Positions 43,062 to 53,549 are shown, counted from the stretch's first letter. The stretch: DNA of 64,000 nt from Aphanomyces cochlioides (GCA_019828595.1 JAHQRK010000023.1:372001-436000), one strand, 5' to 3'. Program-made: numbers and translations. Notes: generated from the sequence alone by a model not told the origin.

Positions 43062-43932
43062 CTGTGATGAAAAAGGCTCCCAAACCCTTCAAGTTGCAAA
43101 GAAATCGATTCTCTACAACGGTTGTGCAGCTCACGCAACGAATTTGATTATTGGAAAACTGTTTGACTCAAGGTTTCCCTTCCCCATTTTCAAGGATGTC
43201 TTGGACAAGGCAAGGAAGGTGTGTGAGAGGACGAACTGCTCTTCTCGCTCGATTTCGATGGCATCAAGGCAGCACCATTACTGCTTGACACGCCCAGCGA
43301 GCTCTTAGCCTCCCTGTTGCCACTCGTTGGTACTCCTGTGAACGCTGCATCCAAAGCGTTGTTCATAATCGTGAAGTTTTGGTGATGACATTCAGGGACT
43401 CTGAATTTATTAAACGCTTTGAAGCGCCTGCGTCGGAGAGCAAGGTATGGGAAGTTCAAGAAATCATTGAAAACCCTGTGTTTTGGTCTCAAGCCATGCA
43501 TGTTTTGCGTCTGACGCAACCAATATCCAAGTCCTTATCAGCTTTAGAGCAAGACGACTGCAGCGCGTCTCTGGTGTACGAGACCTTCATGGGAATGATG
43601 AATCACCATGCTTACAACTCTGGTGGAGATTTGGAATTGGCTGTTTTGGATACGATCAACCGCCGTTGGAATGACTTTCATTCGAAGAACATGCTTGCAG
43701 CATATCTTTTGGGTCCTACAAAATCTATGAGTAACTTCATGGTTGGAGACAAGCTACGAGCAATCGACGCTGTGCCTGAAATTGCTGCCTCGACAGGATT
43801 GAGCGATGGCCAGCTTGAAAACCTCTACAATGAGCTTGAGAGATTCGTCATCGAGAAGGACCGGTGGGGCCCAACTGAGCTTGCCAATAATGCCAAGAAG
43901 TCACCAACGACGTGGTGGATCTCTCGAGATTA
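43062..43932 (+). pseudogene. hAT transposase, middle part (copy 1)
   Basis: Motifs include LQVAKKSILYNGCAAHATNL, KLFDSRFPFPIFKDVLDKA, FRDSEFIKRFEAPASESKVW, ENPVFWSQAMHVLRLTQPIS and SLVYETFMGMMNHHAYNSGG. Two frame changes occur before 43380. This copy keeps about 250 bases (43292-43540) that are deleted from copy 2. The C-terminal dimerisation region continues at 52092 (LSIFAQRLFAIPTSSASSER) beyond the mariner. Confidence 0.85.
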
Positions 43933-44263
43933 CAGTCTGGAACGATATTATAGCCGCATGAACGACGCCGAACAACATCAAGGGTAAAAGCGCTCTTGGA
44001 ACTGCCATGGCTAACTTCGTCAAGTGCCGACTTCATGGATAAAACACATAGCCAGAATCAAAGCGTATCTTTAACCTGTTCGCCAAACACGATAAAAACT
44101 GGAAAATGGAGTGGTGCGGGTCTTTAGCCGCACTAGACATTAAAGGCTATATCTTTTGATTGGCTCCTTTGATTTAAGATTATCTTTCGACAGGTTAAAG
44201 TAGGTAATGTGCGCAAGTGCGCATGTCGTCACTGCCAAAAGACAGTTCATTTTCGCATTTTCC

Positions 44264-44683
44264 ATGTCAAGAGGGAAACTTTTGACTGACGAGGAGATAG
44301 GCCAAGCAAAGGCCTACTCCTCGGTCGGCAAGTCAAACCGTTGGATTGCCAATGTGCTTGGCCGAAACGAGAAGGCCATACGCAACTTATGGAAGCATCT
44401 TGCTTCGCCAAAGCCCAAAAAGAAGCGTGGAAGACGGATTGTCTTCACGAGACGAGACATCCGGCGAATCTTCCACAGGGCAATTCATGAACAAATGTCC
44501 GCGTGCAAGATTGCAGCTAAGTTTCCCTTCCAGCCCAGCCATACAACAATCTTGCGTGTGTTTCATGGCACACGATTCGCGAAGTATCGTAAAAGAAAGT
44601 CGGGGCCAGCCCTTACCCCCGAGCACAAAAAAAGACGCGTCGAATTTGCAGCTAACAGGGGTCGTCAGCATCCACACGTCTTA
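44264..44683 (+). pseudogene. Tc1/mariner transposase, N-terminal part
   Basis: ATG 44264 opens MSRGKLLTDEEIGQAKAYSS. Two helix-turn-helix regions follow (KSNRWIANVLGRNEKAIRNL; RRDIRRIFHRAIHEQMSACK), then FPFQPSHTTILRVFHGTRFA and LTPEHKKRRVEFAANR. Coding sequence is interrupted at the TA at 44682-44683 by the IS630-like element and resumes at 51336. Confidence 0.85.
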
Positions 44684-44824
44684 CGGATAATGATACGGAT
44701 AGAACTGAATATTGGAGTGCTGTCACACTTTGGCCCTTCAAAAAGAAATACTCGATGTCTTATAAAATGTCAAGACTATAAAAAGAAAAGATTCATTTAT
44801 CCGAAATTTTCTCATATCCGAATA

Positions 44825-46311
44825 TTAGACATTGGAAGAGCTGCTTGATCCACAGGAAGAACAGCTTGAATCATCTTCGAGCTCATCACTTGGCGGCTGG
44901 CTGTTCTCCGCATCCAACGTTGAGATATGCTTGTGGAGGTCAAGAAGATCCTTTTCAGATTTCCTAATACAACCATAGATCATAGATGACGTCAGCGACT
45001 CAATCGCGATTTCGAGTCGACTCCCAACATCGGCAAAGGTAGTGCTAGTGTTGTATTGTCTACCGACAGATTCTTTTGTGATAGCCCAAATCAACTCGAT
45101 TGGTTGAAGATTGGAGTGGTGTGGAGGGCTATACAACACACGGTGACCAGCTTCACAAGCCATCGTACAAACAAGAGGTAAGGTATTCTCCACCAAAGGT
45201 CTCAATTTTGACCAAATTGCAGACTTCAGATCGGAGGGATCAATCAAAATTTGTCGGTCTTGGCAAGCCACTATTAGCTCGTGTTTCAACCAAGAGAAGC
45301 GAGGTGTTCCATCAGGTAAGCGCTTGTGATACTTTGCGTTATCCATCACAATGATAGCATTGGATATGCGCAACTCTGACAATTTCTCAAGCAAGCGCTT
45401 GAACCACTTGACGAAATACGTGTGGTCAAACATTCCATGGTAGTCTTTTGTTTGTCGATTTCCCCCCTGAAATTTATCGTAGCATACGAATTTTGAATCG
45501 TCAAGTCCACCGTCAATGATGGCTCCAATGAAGCAAAAACGCTGGCCTTTGTATTTTGGTTTCGGGTGCGTGTCGAGGATGTCATTAGGATCATAGAGGG
45601 ACAATTCGTCTTTTGCATAATGGTGATGAATATAACTTTCATCAAGATACACCATTGTTGATTTGTTTGCCTGATTGACATGCTGAGTAGCACTGCATAT
45701 TTGACGCACGTATTCATCACGCAACATTGTGTTCTTCTCGGTCATAGACAGTGACTTAGTACCTTTTTGCTGCCTCGTAAATACCCACACTTCTTTAAGA
45801 ATCTCTGCACTGACCGCAATGCAGCGTTCTTTTCCTTAGCACTGCTCTCGTCGTAGTGTATTATCTCTATTGATCCAAACATGAGAAACTCTACCATATT
45901 ATACCAAAGATATATACCTATTGATTTCAAATACACCATGACATCTTTGGCGACAACTCGCTCTCGTCGTTGTCGTTTGTCTCTGACGAATTTTTGGACA
46001 TTTGAAATGGTGTCGATTGTTGCAGGGATCTTAGTTGGCTTTGCATTCCTGTTTGAGGGCGGCATTGCAACATTAATCGCTCTCTGATGGACATACGTCC
46101 GCCAAATTCTTTGGATTGTGTCACGGCTTCGACCTAATAGTGTCGCAATTCTGGCGCTGACATCATATCGAGAGCTGGTACAATGCATTTCGTGCCTCAT
46201 TTGAGCGTGCATGCGCAATATACACAGATGCTCTTCTTTTGTGAGAGCAGGAGGCCGACCCGACTTGACATAGCTACAAATCTCGTTGTAGATGCTTGCA
46301 TTCACGTCCAT
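44825..46311 (-). pseudogene. IS630/Tc1-like DDE transposase, one frameshift
   Basis: ATG 46311 opens MDVNASIYNEICSYVKSGRP. The helix-turn-helix RIATLLGRSRDTIQRIWRTY and the RSVQRFLKKCGYLRG segment follow. The catalytic part (to 44825) shows VYLDESYIHHHYAKDE (D), AIIVMDNAKYHKRLPDG (D) and PPHHSNLQPIELIWAITKES (E). The frames meet near 45770 in a run of five As, where a single missing base would explain the shift. The protein ends in a Ser/Cys-rich tail. Apart from this lesion the transposase looks complete and better preserved than the surrounding mariner. Confidence 0.82.
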
Positions 46312-46317
46312 GCGCGC

Positions 46318-46906
46318 ATGAGCATTTCAGAAGTTGCCATGAACAGCACACAACGTCTGAAGTGTATAGTGAGAGGATGTGGCTTCGTGACTTGGTATAC
46401 GAACTTCCCGAGTCATATGCGGGCTCACCACAGTGCTATCTCCGCACCGATATATTCGTCAGATGTGGGCACACCCTGTCCTCAAGAATGGCGAGCTTGC
46501 CCCATACGATCCTCCAACTCGTGAAGATGGTGTCAAGCCACAATATGTCCTTCCTAGTGCAGACGCAGCTTCATCAATCGCTAACGACGATGATCTCGTT
46601 GAGAGTATTATGCTTGCGGGCACTGAAAATCGGGCCATCCTGCGACTGCTCGTTTGTATTGCGGCCTCCTCCGGCATCAATGTGAGAGACATTTCACTAC
46701 CATTGGTCCATCGTGAAGAACAAATTGACGAGGTAGGTCCTACTGAAATCTCTCCGGCCGAAACAATTTATGAACGAGAGTTCAATGGTGTTTCTTCATC
46801 CACGCATCCAAACAATGACGACGAGGAAGCCAAGGAGGAAAATGATTCAAGCCCTCCTCGTCCAAAGAAGTCGCGTAAAAGCCGTCGAGTTGCAATGCGT
46901 CGTTAG
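46318..46906 (+). CDS. Hypothetical C2H2 zinc-finger protein, frame change inside
   Basis: ATG 46318, divergent from and only 6 bases from the IS630-like transposase start, opens MSISEVAMNSTQRLKCIVRG. A C2H2-like finger follows (CIVRGCGFVTWYTNFPSHM, then RAHH). The continuation lies in another frame (46433-46906): HPVLKNGELAPYDPPTREDG, an acidic region and a basic tail (PPRPKKSRKSRRVAMRR). Either a one-base indel or a very short intron lies near 46430-46490. The function is unknown; the shared promoter region suggests it is a passenger or accessory gene of the IS630-like element. Confidence 0.5.
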
Positions 46907-46929
46907 TGCTTAGCCAGACAATAACGATT

Positions 46930-47345
46930 TTTGAATATAGCTTTCATTTTGGTTTTCTAGTAATTCTACAGATTACTAATAGTTGTAGATAATATTTAAA
47001 ATACTAGAAATTTCTTACTACAAGTATTTCCATATATTATCAAAACTACTAAAACAATATGAATACTAGTAATTATATCTAATATCATAAATACTAAAAA
47101 AACTAGAAATACCGGTAGGTCGAGATATTATCGAGATTACTAGAACTGCAGCAATACTAGCAGTTCTAGATAATATTAAGAATACAATATATATATACTA
47201 GAATATCTAGATAACTATAAAAATACTAACTACTAGCAGTTTATAAAAATACAGAAATAATAGCATTTCGAGAGCATTAAAGAAATACTATAACTATATA
47301 TACTACCTTCTTTAAAGTATTCATATGATAGACATATGAAATATA
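46930..47345. repeat. AT-rich tract dense in CTAG motifs
   Basis: The sequence is rich in variants of TACTAGAAATACTAG and TTCTAGATAATATT in both orientations, making many short imperfect palindromes. Similar CTAG-rich sequence recurs at 47895-47965 and 50780-50855, inside probable introns of the MULE-like gene. No coding frame is seen. Confidence 0.6.
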
Positions 47346-48389
47346 TCGTTAGTTACGCATCCCTTGAGATTTCTTTCGTCGTTTCGGCTTTGGACCTGGC
47401 TTGCTTGGATATTCAATGGGGTTACACGTCCTTGGTGCTCAAGAAGATTCATCTCGAGTCAAGTTTTCAGGAGGAACTGGTGTTACGGTTTGGCTGTAAA
47501 TCTTTTTGAAGCGTGTTGTCGAGTACATATCCTCCATGTAATCCACTGGATTTAAGTTGAGAGCGTGATAGCAACGCACAGCATGAATGCATGGTTTTCT
47601 TGTGCCAAACCACATACCGCATTGGCCTGTCTTCTCGTGTAAATCAACTAATTACCATAAGTGATTTCGTTCGACACTTGGGTCAAAATACAAGGCTAGG
47701 AAAGTTTTTCCTGGTTTACATTCATCAATCTACAAGCACGTAATTGGCCCAAGGTCGTGTGATGTACGTACGACAATCTTTTGGGACTTTGTCCTTAAGT
47801 GTTCCATGTGCTTTTGGTGAACGGGGGTCATTGTATTGTCCGGCCAAGATTTGCACTTGTTTCTACAACAGGGCATTTAACTTAATTCATGGTTCTAGTG
47901 TTATTCAAAGGTACTAGTATTCTGATTGTTTCTGGAAGCTTCAGATATTTCAGAATACTAGTACTTCTATCAAAATAGGGTTTTGAAGTACCTGCGCTCG
48001 TTGATATTGCGAAGTAAATGATGCAAGTATATTAGGAAATGCATTAATGCAAAACTTTGGAATCATGATACTTCGAAAGAAAGCTCCATCTTGAGTTTCG
48101 ACCTTGCAAAATGTGCCAGGGTTATGTGACTGGATCACAGTAAAACAGCTCTTGACTTTTTCGAAGGCGATGTCAACAGTTCCGAACAGACAATCGACAA
48201 TCTTTCTTTTAGCCCGACTCGCAGAGGATTTTGAAATTATCTCACCACAAGCTTCTCGCACGCGATCAATAACATACTTCCCAGTAATTTTCCGTGGATC
48301 TTCAGCGACTGTGCTTGTACTAAGGCCCTGGTCGGGGAGCATGAACGTTCGCTTTTGAAAAGAACAGATGTTATTCTTAACCGGATATT

Positions 48390-49574
48390 TTGTGTTCACA
48401 CTTTGCTTTTGTGGTCGGTGAAAGCGTTCCCTCTTTGTTGGCCCTCTGGACTATGGTGAATATCGCAGTGACAGCAGGAGCTGTAGCGATAGCTATCTCT
48501 GCATCCTGTTTGAGTGTATTGATGTTGGCACAGTCTCCGACTCCTGCTCGAAAGTTCAATATTCTCACTGTTACCCAGGTTGATTTCGACTCTATGCTGG
48601 GCAACGACATGTACGAGCAGTGGTTCCATGATAATCTCTGTTGCAGTCAGGCAACTTTCATGAAACTAGTTGCATTGTTACGAGTAGAAATGTGTCACTA
48701 CGCTGAGAGGCCATGTCGCCATTCATTTGAAAAAAAGTAGCGATATTTCTGTATTTCTTAGGTAGTGAGAGAGGCTATAGAGAATGTGCTGCTGCTTTTG
48801 GTGTGTCAAAGTCATGGAGTGTTGATGTTGTGAGTGTGTTGTCTGATGTCGTCACCCGTTGCTCCACAATGTGGATATATTGGCCAAAGTCATTTCACAA
48901 ATGGCTAGAAGTCGAAAATGGGTTTGCTGTAAAGCAGGGGATTCCAGAAATTGTTGGAGCAATCGATGGAACTTTAATTGACATCCATAGACCAAAAGAC
49001 TACGACGGCTTCTACAACCGCAACGGAGATCCTTCACTAAATATTCAGGCTGTAGTTATTCATCTACTCGATTTATGTCAATAGATATTCGTCCTGGTTC
49101 TTATTCGGACAAGAAGACGTGGAAGGTGTCGTTCATAGGCCGCCAAATTAGAAAGTTGATTCCACGGGGTTGTTTTCTCCTGGGAGATTCAGGGTATACT
49201 CTATTCCCTTGGTTAATTACCCCTTATCTACCTCACGAAGTAGGTGGTCGTTTGACCCGCAACCAAAAGAAATCCAATTACATGCTCTCATGGCTGTCGA
49301 GTGCGCTTTTGGACGTTTGGAAGAGCGCTTCCGCATGCTTAAATCAGTTATGAGCGAGAAGACGTTGGAGCAAACCATCAAGATTATCACTTCGTGCTAT
49401 GTTATTCACAATATCTTTTTGCATTTCAACGACAATCTGTTTGACACGCCTTGCCCACAACGAGATCGCAATACGTACTGTCAGCCCGACGATGACACTG
49501 ATGTAGAAACAAACCCAATTCTCCGCCAAGCTGCACTGTCCAAGAGAGATTCTTTGAGTCATTTTGTAAAGTGA
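48390..49574 (+). pseudogene. PIF/Harbinger transposase of copy 2, three frameshifts
   Basis: The order of motifs is DFDSMLGNDMYEQWFHDNLC, then KVAIFLYFLGSERGYRECAA, FGVSKSWSVDVVSVL, GIPEIVGAIDGTLIDIHRPK (D), RPGSYSDKKTW (D), LGDSGYTLFPWLITPYL and AVECAFGRLEERFRMLKSVM (E). The frame changes near 48735 (a run of seven As), near 49060 and near 49280. It resembles animal HARBI1-type nucleases more than the plant-like copy 1. Confidence 0.85.
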
Positions 49575-49583
49575 ATTATATAT

Positions 49584-50352
49584 TTACTCTACTATCCTTT
49601 GTTTGCTGTAAGGTGGGCAATAAGCTGTGCCATGGTATTTGTCTGGCTTTGAATGGCAGTCAAAACATCGTCTAACGAGGCATTGCTGGATGGTGGGTGG
49701 GGGTGGTTGCTGGATAGACTGCACAAGTACCATCATACTGTTGGATTGGCTTTGAATTGCTGCTAAGACATCATCCAGTGATGCGCCGCTTGGTGCTTGC
49801 ATTGGAGGTGCAGCATGATTTTGATTTTGAATAGAGTTGCTAAGTGCGATCAAGCCATCCTTGATCGCAAAGAGGCCAGACTCAATTGCTGCTGAATTGC
49901 TTGGAGCCTTTAAGACTCCCTGCGGTAGCCTAGTTTACTGCCCCAATATTCTTCCATCAAGTCATAGTACGGAGGAAGTGGCTCCAAGACATCATTCACT
50001 CTTCATTCGGGAGAGCTATTGATTTATCGGGTTACAATAATGTCGTCGTAGTTTACATGCATACCTTTTCTTGCACTTGTTTAGCAGTGAAAGTGCGTCG
50101 AATGTCTGTGCTTAGCTCAGACGCTAGCATGGAAAAAGCAAGACCCTTTTGATTGTTGTTTTTGGAATCGTAACGGAACGAAATATGCGAGTTGTATCGT
50201 AATCGAAACAATGCAACAACACTTTTCGCACACCACACGGCAGCGGGCTGTACCTTGCCCTTTTTTGACAAAGCCCTGGGCTTGTTTTCCGTCTTTTCTG
50301 TCGACGCGGCCACCTTTCTCTTCAAACTAGCAACGTAGCTACTTGTATTCAT
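49584..50352 (-). CDS. Myb/MADF-like accessory protein of Harbinger copy 2
   Basis: ATG 50352 opens MNTSSYVASLKRKVAASTEK. The first exon includes GLAFSMLASELSTDIRRTFT and KQVQEK, a Myb/SANT-like arrangement; the next stretch reads DVLEPLPPYYDLMEEYWGSK on the same strand, and the end (to 49584) is Gln/Pro-rich. At least one intron or frame change separates the parts. Its position, convergent with the transposase inside the element, identifies the accessory gene role. Confidence 0.6.
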
Positions 50353-51335
50353 GTCTACATACAGCAGTAAGTCGTCGCAGCATCATGGTGTATCTCTTAC
50401 CATCTCTAATCTCGTCGTCGGGAAGGTGACATCCCATTACCGATGACCTGGCAGACGTGGTGCGTTCTTGGTTGTCTTGATGGTCCATTGAAACTCACTG
50501 ACAGCTAACCCCAAAGTGAACAGAACAGGAACCAATCGTCCCTTCTGTGAAAAGGAACAAATGCATCGTTCGCTCTCTGAAATTCATACGGTTATCCTGG
50601 CCTCCGGATAATATTATCCAATCAAAGCGTTCGTGTTCTGTTTGAAAGCGAACGTTTATGCTCCCCGACCAGGGCCTAAGACTTGACAGAAGAGTGTCGA
50701 GGATTACTGAAAAGTGAGACATCTTGAACTTTCAAAGTATGCAGAAGTTGCATGAGTCATTGAAGTCAAAGAATATCTGGAAAGTCTAGAAGTACTAGAA
50801 ATCGCATCAATTGAAAATTTCTAGAAGTGTAGTATTCTAGAATATTTCAGTTCTTACCATGTCTTTGTTCACTGCAGGGTGGGGTGCAGTCGAGGATGTA
50901 TGGAAGAGGGGGTGATTGTGGACCAGGTTCATTGAGGTGATTGAAACGGAGAGGTCCTTCTTTGAATTGGCGCAGACAAAGAATGTACAATTGTCTTTTT
51001 CGCAAATCCATTTGCCACCTCGCTTGTTCCTGTACTTTTGGTGCACTCGAAAGCCCTGATGAAGGCTCAATTCATCGAGGCAACTGCGTAAAACACAAAG
51101 TTCCCAAAGTCGTGGGTCTTTATGTGATTGATTACCTCTGCTGGTATATACTCATGCTGAGTGATTGGTTCTTTGGTAATGTTGAATCTTACAGCTTGAA
51201 GGAGGTAGTCTTCCGACACACAGTCCATGGCGGGTGATTGATTGTCGTTAGTGGGTGGTTTCTGTGAGAAATCGTTAGTTACACGCATCAGTTCTTATTT
51301 AAGATCATTCTATTTTTATCCGGACGTTATCCGTA

Positions 51336-51889
51336 TTTCCCGTGAACAGGGGAGATTTGCCCTGTTTCCAGACCCTGTTGCCCTGTTTTCGGGGAATTCC
51401 TCGGGTGGGCGAAGTGTTATGGTGTGGGGAGCCTTTTCAAATGATGGGAAAAGTGAGCTCGCTATACTACAAGGGAATCAAGACTCTATGAAATACTGTG
51501 AAACGATCGACTGCTATCTTTTGCCCTTCCTTGAAAAAGTTGAAACAAAAAATCCTGGCGAAGACATCGGCTTCCAGCAAGACAACGCGTCTATCCATGT
51601 TTCAACCTTCACGAAGTCACATTTTAGTGACTTGGGCATTAAACCAATCAAATGGCCTGCCAAGAGTCCCGATCTCAACCCATTGAGAATGTTTGGGGGG
51701 TGTTGGCCCGAGCTGTCTACGCCAACGGCCGCCAATATGAAAGTCCTGATGAACTTCGACGAAGTATTGTTGTTGAATGGGCCCATATCCGTCAAGAATA
51801 TCTTTCAACGCTTGTTGATAGCATGTCAACACGAATGGCTCAAGTTATTCTCAAGAGAGGGGCTACAATTGACTATTAGCGTCGTCTAG
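51336..51889 (+). pseudogene. Tc1/mariner transposase, C-terminal part
   Basis: The sequence shows GGRSVMVWGAFSNDGKSELA, IGFQQDNASIH (second catalytic D) and WPAKSPDLNP followed, one frame away, by PIENVWGVLARAV (catalytic E). A frameshift lies near 51675. The segment around the first catalytic Asp is degenerate or deleted, and the frame at the 44683/51336 junction is off by one, so this mariner is dead. Confidence 0.85.
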
Positions 51890-52091
51890 ACGGTATGCGG
51901 CTATAAATTCGATCCACTAAGAAAAGTTTTTTTTTGTGTTCATGGGCTACATTTTCGCGCGATTAGATGGCTTGGAGTTCTCTCAATGAAAGAAACGATC
52001 TTAAGAATTCACGCTGCTTTACAAACAGACCTGTTCTTGATGGTGAACTTCAAAATTTCATGGTGCGGCTATAATATCATTCCAGACTGTA

Positions 52092-52261
52092 CAAAGAATT
52101 GTCCATTTTTGCTCAACGACTGTTTGCCATCCCAACGTCGTCGGCCTCCAGTGAGAGAACATGGAGTATTCATGGCTTTATTCACACCAAACTTCGAAAC
52201 AGGCTACACCCAGCTAAAGTCAAAATGCTTGCATTCATCTACTCAAATCAAGGCTCCATGA
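52092..52261 (+). pseudogene. hAT transposase copy 1, C-terminal dimerisation region
   Basis: LSIFAQRLFAIPTSSASSER then TWSIHGFIHTKLRNRLHPAK, the typical hAT C-terminal dimerisation domain. Together with 43062-43932 it forms one coding unit when the mariner is removed. It runs directly into the inverted copy 2, forming a hairpin: 52096-52157 pairs with 52262-52328. Confidence 0.85.
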
Positions 52262-53549
52262 TCTCTCACTGGAGGCCGACGACGTTGGGATGGCAAACAG
52301 TCGTTGAGCAAAAATGGACAATTCTTTGTAATCCCGAGAGATCCACCACGTCGTTGGTGACTTCTTGGCATTATTGGCAAGCTCAGTTGGGCCCCACCGG
52401 TCCTTCTCGATGACGAATCTCTCAAGCTCATTGTAGAGGTTTTCAAGCTGGCCATCGCTCAATCCTGTCGAGGCAGCAATTTCAGGCACAGCGTCGATTG
52501 CTCGTAGCTTGTCTCCAACCATGAAGTTACTCATAGATTTTGTAGGACCCAAAAGATATGCTGCAAGCATGTTCTTCGAATGAAAGTCATTCCAACGGCG
52601 GTTGATCGTATCCAAAACAGCCAATTCCAAATCTCCACCAGAGTTGTAAGCATGGTGATTCATCATTCCCATGAAGGTCTCGTACACCAGAGACGCGCTG
52701 CAGTCGTCTTGCTCTAAAGCTGATAGCGTGCCCAGCAGTAATGGCGCTGCCTTGATGCCATCGAAATCGAGCGAGAAGAGCAATTCGTCCTCTCACACAC
52801 CTTCCTTGCCTTGTCCAAGACATCCTTGAAAATGGGGAAGGGAAACCTTGAGTCAAACAGTTTTCCAATAATCAAATTCGTTGCGTGAGCTGCACAACCG
52901 TTGTAGAGAATCGATTTCTTTGCAACTTGAAGGGTTTGGGAGCCTTTTTCATCACAGATGCATTGTCGGTAACGACACAGCAAACGCTGCCTTCGCCGCA
53001 TGATTCTTCTATTTCGTTAATGACTCGAATGAGCATCTTGCTCATGTTGTCAGCATTGTGAGCTTCGTCACCAGTCCTGCTCGATGACCAGAACATCGGA
53101 CACATATTAGATGCCACAATCATAAAGTTCGCCACGTAGTTGTTGTTGGGATCTGACCACCCATCAGTAACCATTGACAAAAATCTGTGTTTTCGCAGTT
53201 CGTCAATCACCATCTCTCGTTCGAGCGAGTACAAGTTCTCTAGGAGGCTTCGGCCAATGCGCGCACGAGTTGGAATTTTGTACTGAGGCAAGTACTTTTG
53301 CATGAACTGCTTGATATGCTCAGGTATCTGCTCACACTTGAGCACATGCTTGTATAGGCGACTGACTTGCGCATTGCGCTTGAGCACGCCGCATGCATTG
53401 CACGTGGCATTAGGGTGGCCTTTTTGGTTTGACCTCGCTTTTGTAAACAAAGTCCAAATTTCACTTGAAGGACGCCCAGGAAATCCTTGTTCTGAAGGAT
53501 GGAGGCCATGATGGCCATGGATCAATGGGACGTACGTGTCTGTAGACAT
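52235..53549 (-). pseudogene. hAT transposase, N-terminal and middle parts (copy 2)
   Basis: ATG 53549 (a TTG lies further upstream) opens MSTDTYVPLIHGHHGLHPSE. A BED-type zinc finger follows (ATCNACGVLKRNAQVSRLYK, then HVLKC), next the RNase H-like core start (MVTDGWSDPNNNYVANFMIV, VCCVVTDNASVMKKA). A frame change near 52935 leads to LQVAKKSILYNGCAAHATNL, and about 250 bases are deleted between LLLGT and LSALEQDD near 52727 relative to copy 1. The last codons before 52235 read into inverted copy 1. Copies 1 and 2 are complementary fragments of one family. Confidence 0.85.

Larger units (their letters stand above)
48324..50676 (+). mobile_element. PIF/Harbinger transposon (copy 2) inserted in the MULE-like gene
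   Basis: The ends are GGCCCTGGTCGGGGAGCAT on the left and its near-perfect complement on the right, with the repeat extending through AACGTTCGCTTT. The TAA target duplication lies at 48321-48323 and 50677-50679. The 2353-bp element contains a plus-strand transposase and a minus-strand accessory gene, the same layout as copy 1 but a different family: the terminal repeats and proteins are not alike. Confidence 0.93.
47349..51288 (-). pseudogene. MULE-like protein with FLYWCH-type and SWIM-type zinc fingers, split by Harbinger copy 2
   Basis: ATG 51288 opens MRVTNDFSQKPPTNDNQSPA. The exon at 50837-51040 carries a FLYWCH/FAR1-type finger (GGKWICEKDNCTFFVCANSK, ending LVHNHPL). Next comes MSHFSVILDTLLSS, where Harbinger copy 2 is inserted at TTA. 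The frame resumes at 48323 (VAEDPRKITGKYVIDRVREA, VKSCFTVIQSHNPGTFCKVE), the region before the DDE core in Mutator-like transposases. The last exon has a SWIM-like finger (QCGMWFGTRKPCIHAVRCYH, first Cys replaced by Gly) and ends at 47349. I see no MULE DDE catalytic domain between them. It may be a deleted transposase or a passenger DNA-binding protein. Confidence 0.65.
44684..51333. mobile_element. IS630/Tc1-like element of 6.65 kb carrying extra genes
   Basis: The left end CGGATAATGATACGGATAG and the complement of the right end, CGGATAACGTCCGGATA, each contain two CGGATA motifs 11-12 bases apart. The element is flanked by TA (44682-44683 and 51334-51335). Inside are an IS630-like transposase (minus), a zinc-finger frame (plus), a CTAG-rich AT tract, and a FLYWCH/SWIM MULE-like gene (minus) whose start lies 45 bases from the right end. 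Without the nested Harbinger it is about 4.3 kb. The terminal repeat is short, so the boundaries rest on the motif pair plus the split mariner. Confidence 0.7.
43933..52089 (+). mobile_element. Tc1/mariner transposon inserted in the hAT element
   Basis: The left end CAGTCTGGAACGATATTAT and the complement of the right end, CAGTCTGGAATGATATTAT, form an inverted repeat of about 26 bases. The TA target duplication lies at 43931-43932 and 52090-52091. Without its own insert (44684-51335) the element is about 1.5 kb, the usual mariner size. Its transposase is split and frameshifted. Confidence 0.92.
43062..52261 (+). mobile_element. hAT transposon copy 1, split by a nested insertion stack
   Basis: hAT sequence occupies 43062-43932 and resumes at 52092-52261. 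Between the halves is a mariner element flanked by the TA duplication. Removing the insertion restores one frame across the junction (SRDY, then KELSIFAQRLF), exactly as found uninterrupted in hAT copy 2. The 5' part is missing: the copy starts at the codons for VMKKAP, joined to copia DNA. Confidence 0.9.

Noticed and set aside
45760..48745. Tiny introns explaining frame changes in the IS630-like and Harbinger transposases
   Set aside because: The changes fall in runs of A and any GT-AG interval would be under 30 bases; single-base deletions or sequencing errors are simpler.
47346..51290. Direct repeat TCGTTAGTTAC...GCATC at both ends of the MULE-like gene as a target duplication
   Set aside because: The two copies lie within the coding ends of the gene, differ by an inserted AC, and have no terminal repeats next to them; chance is likely.
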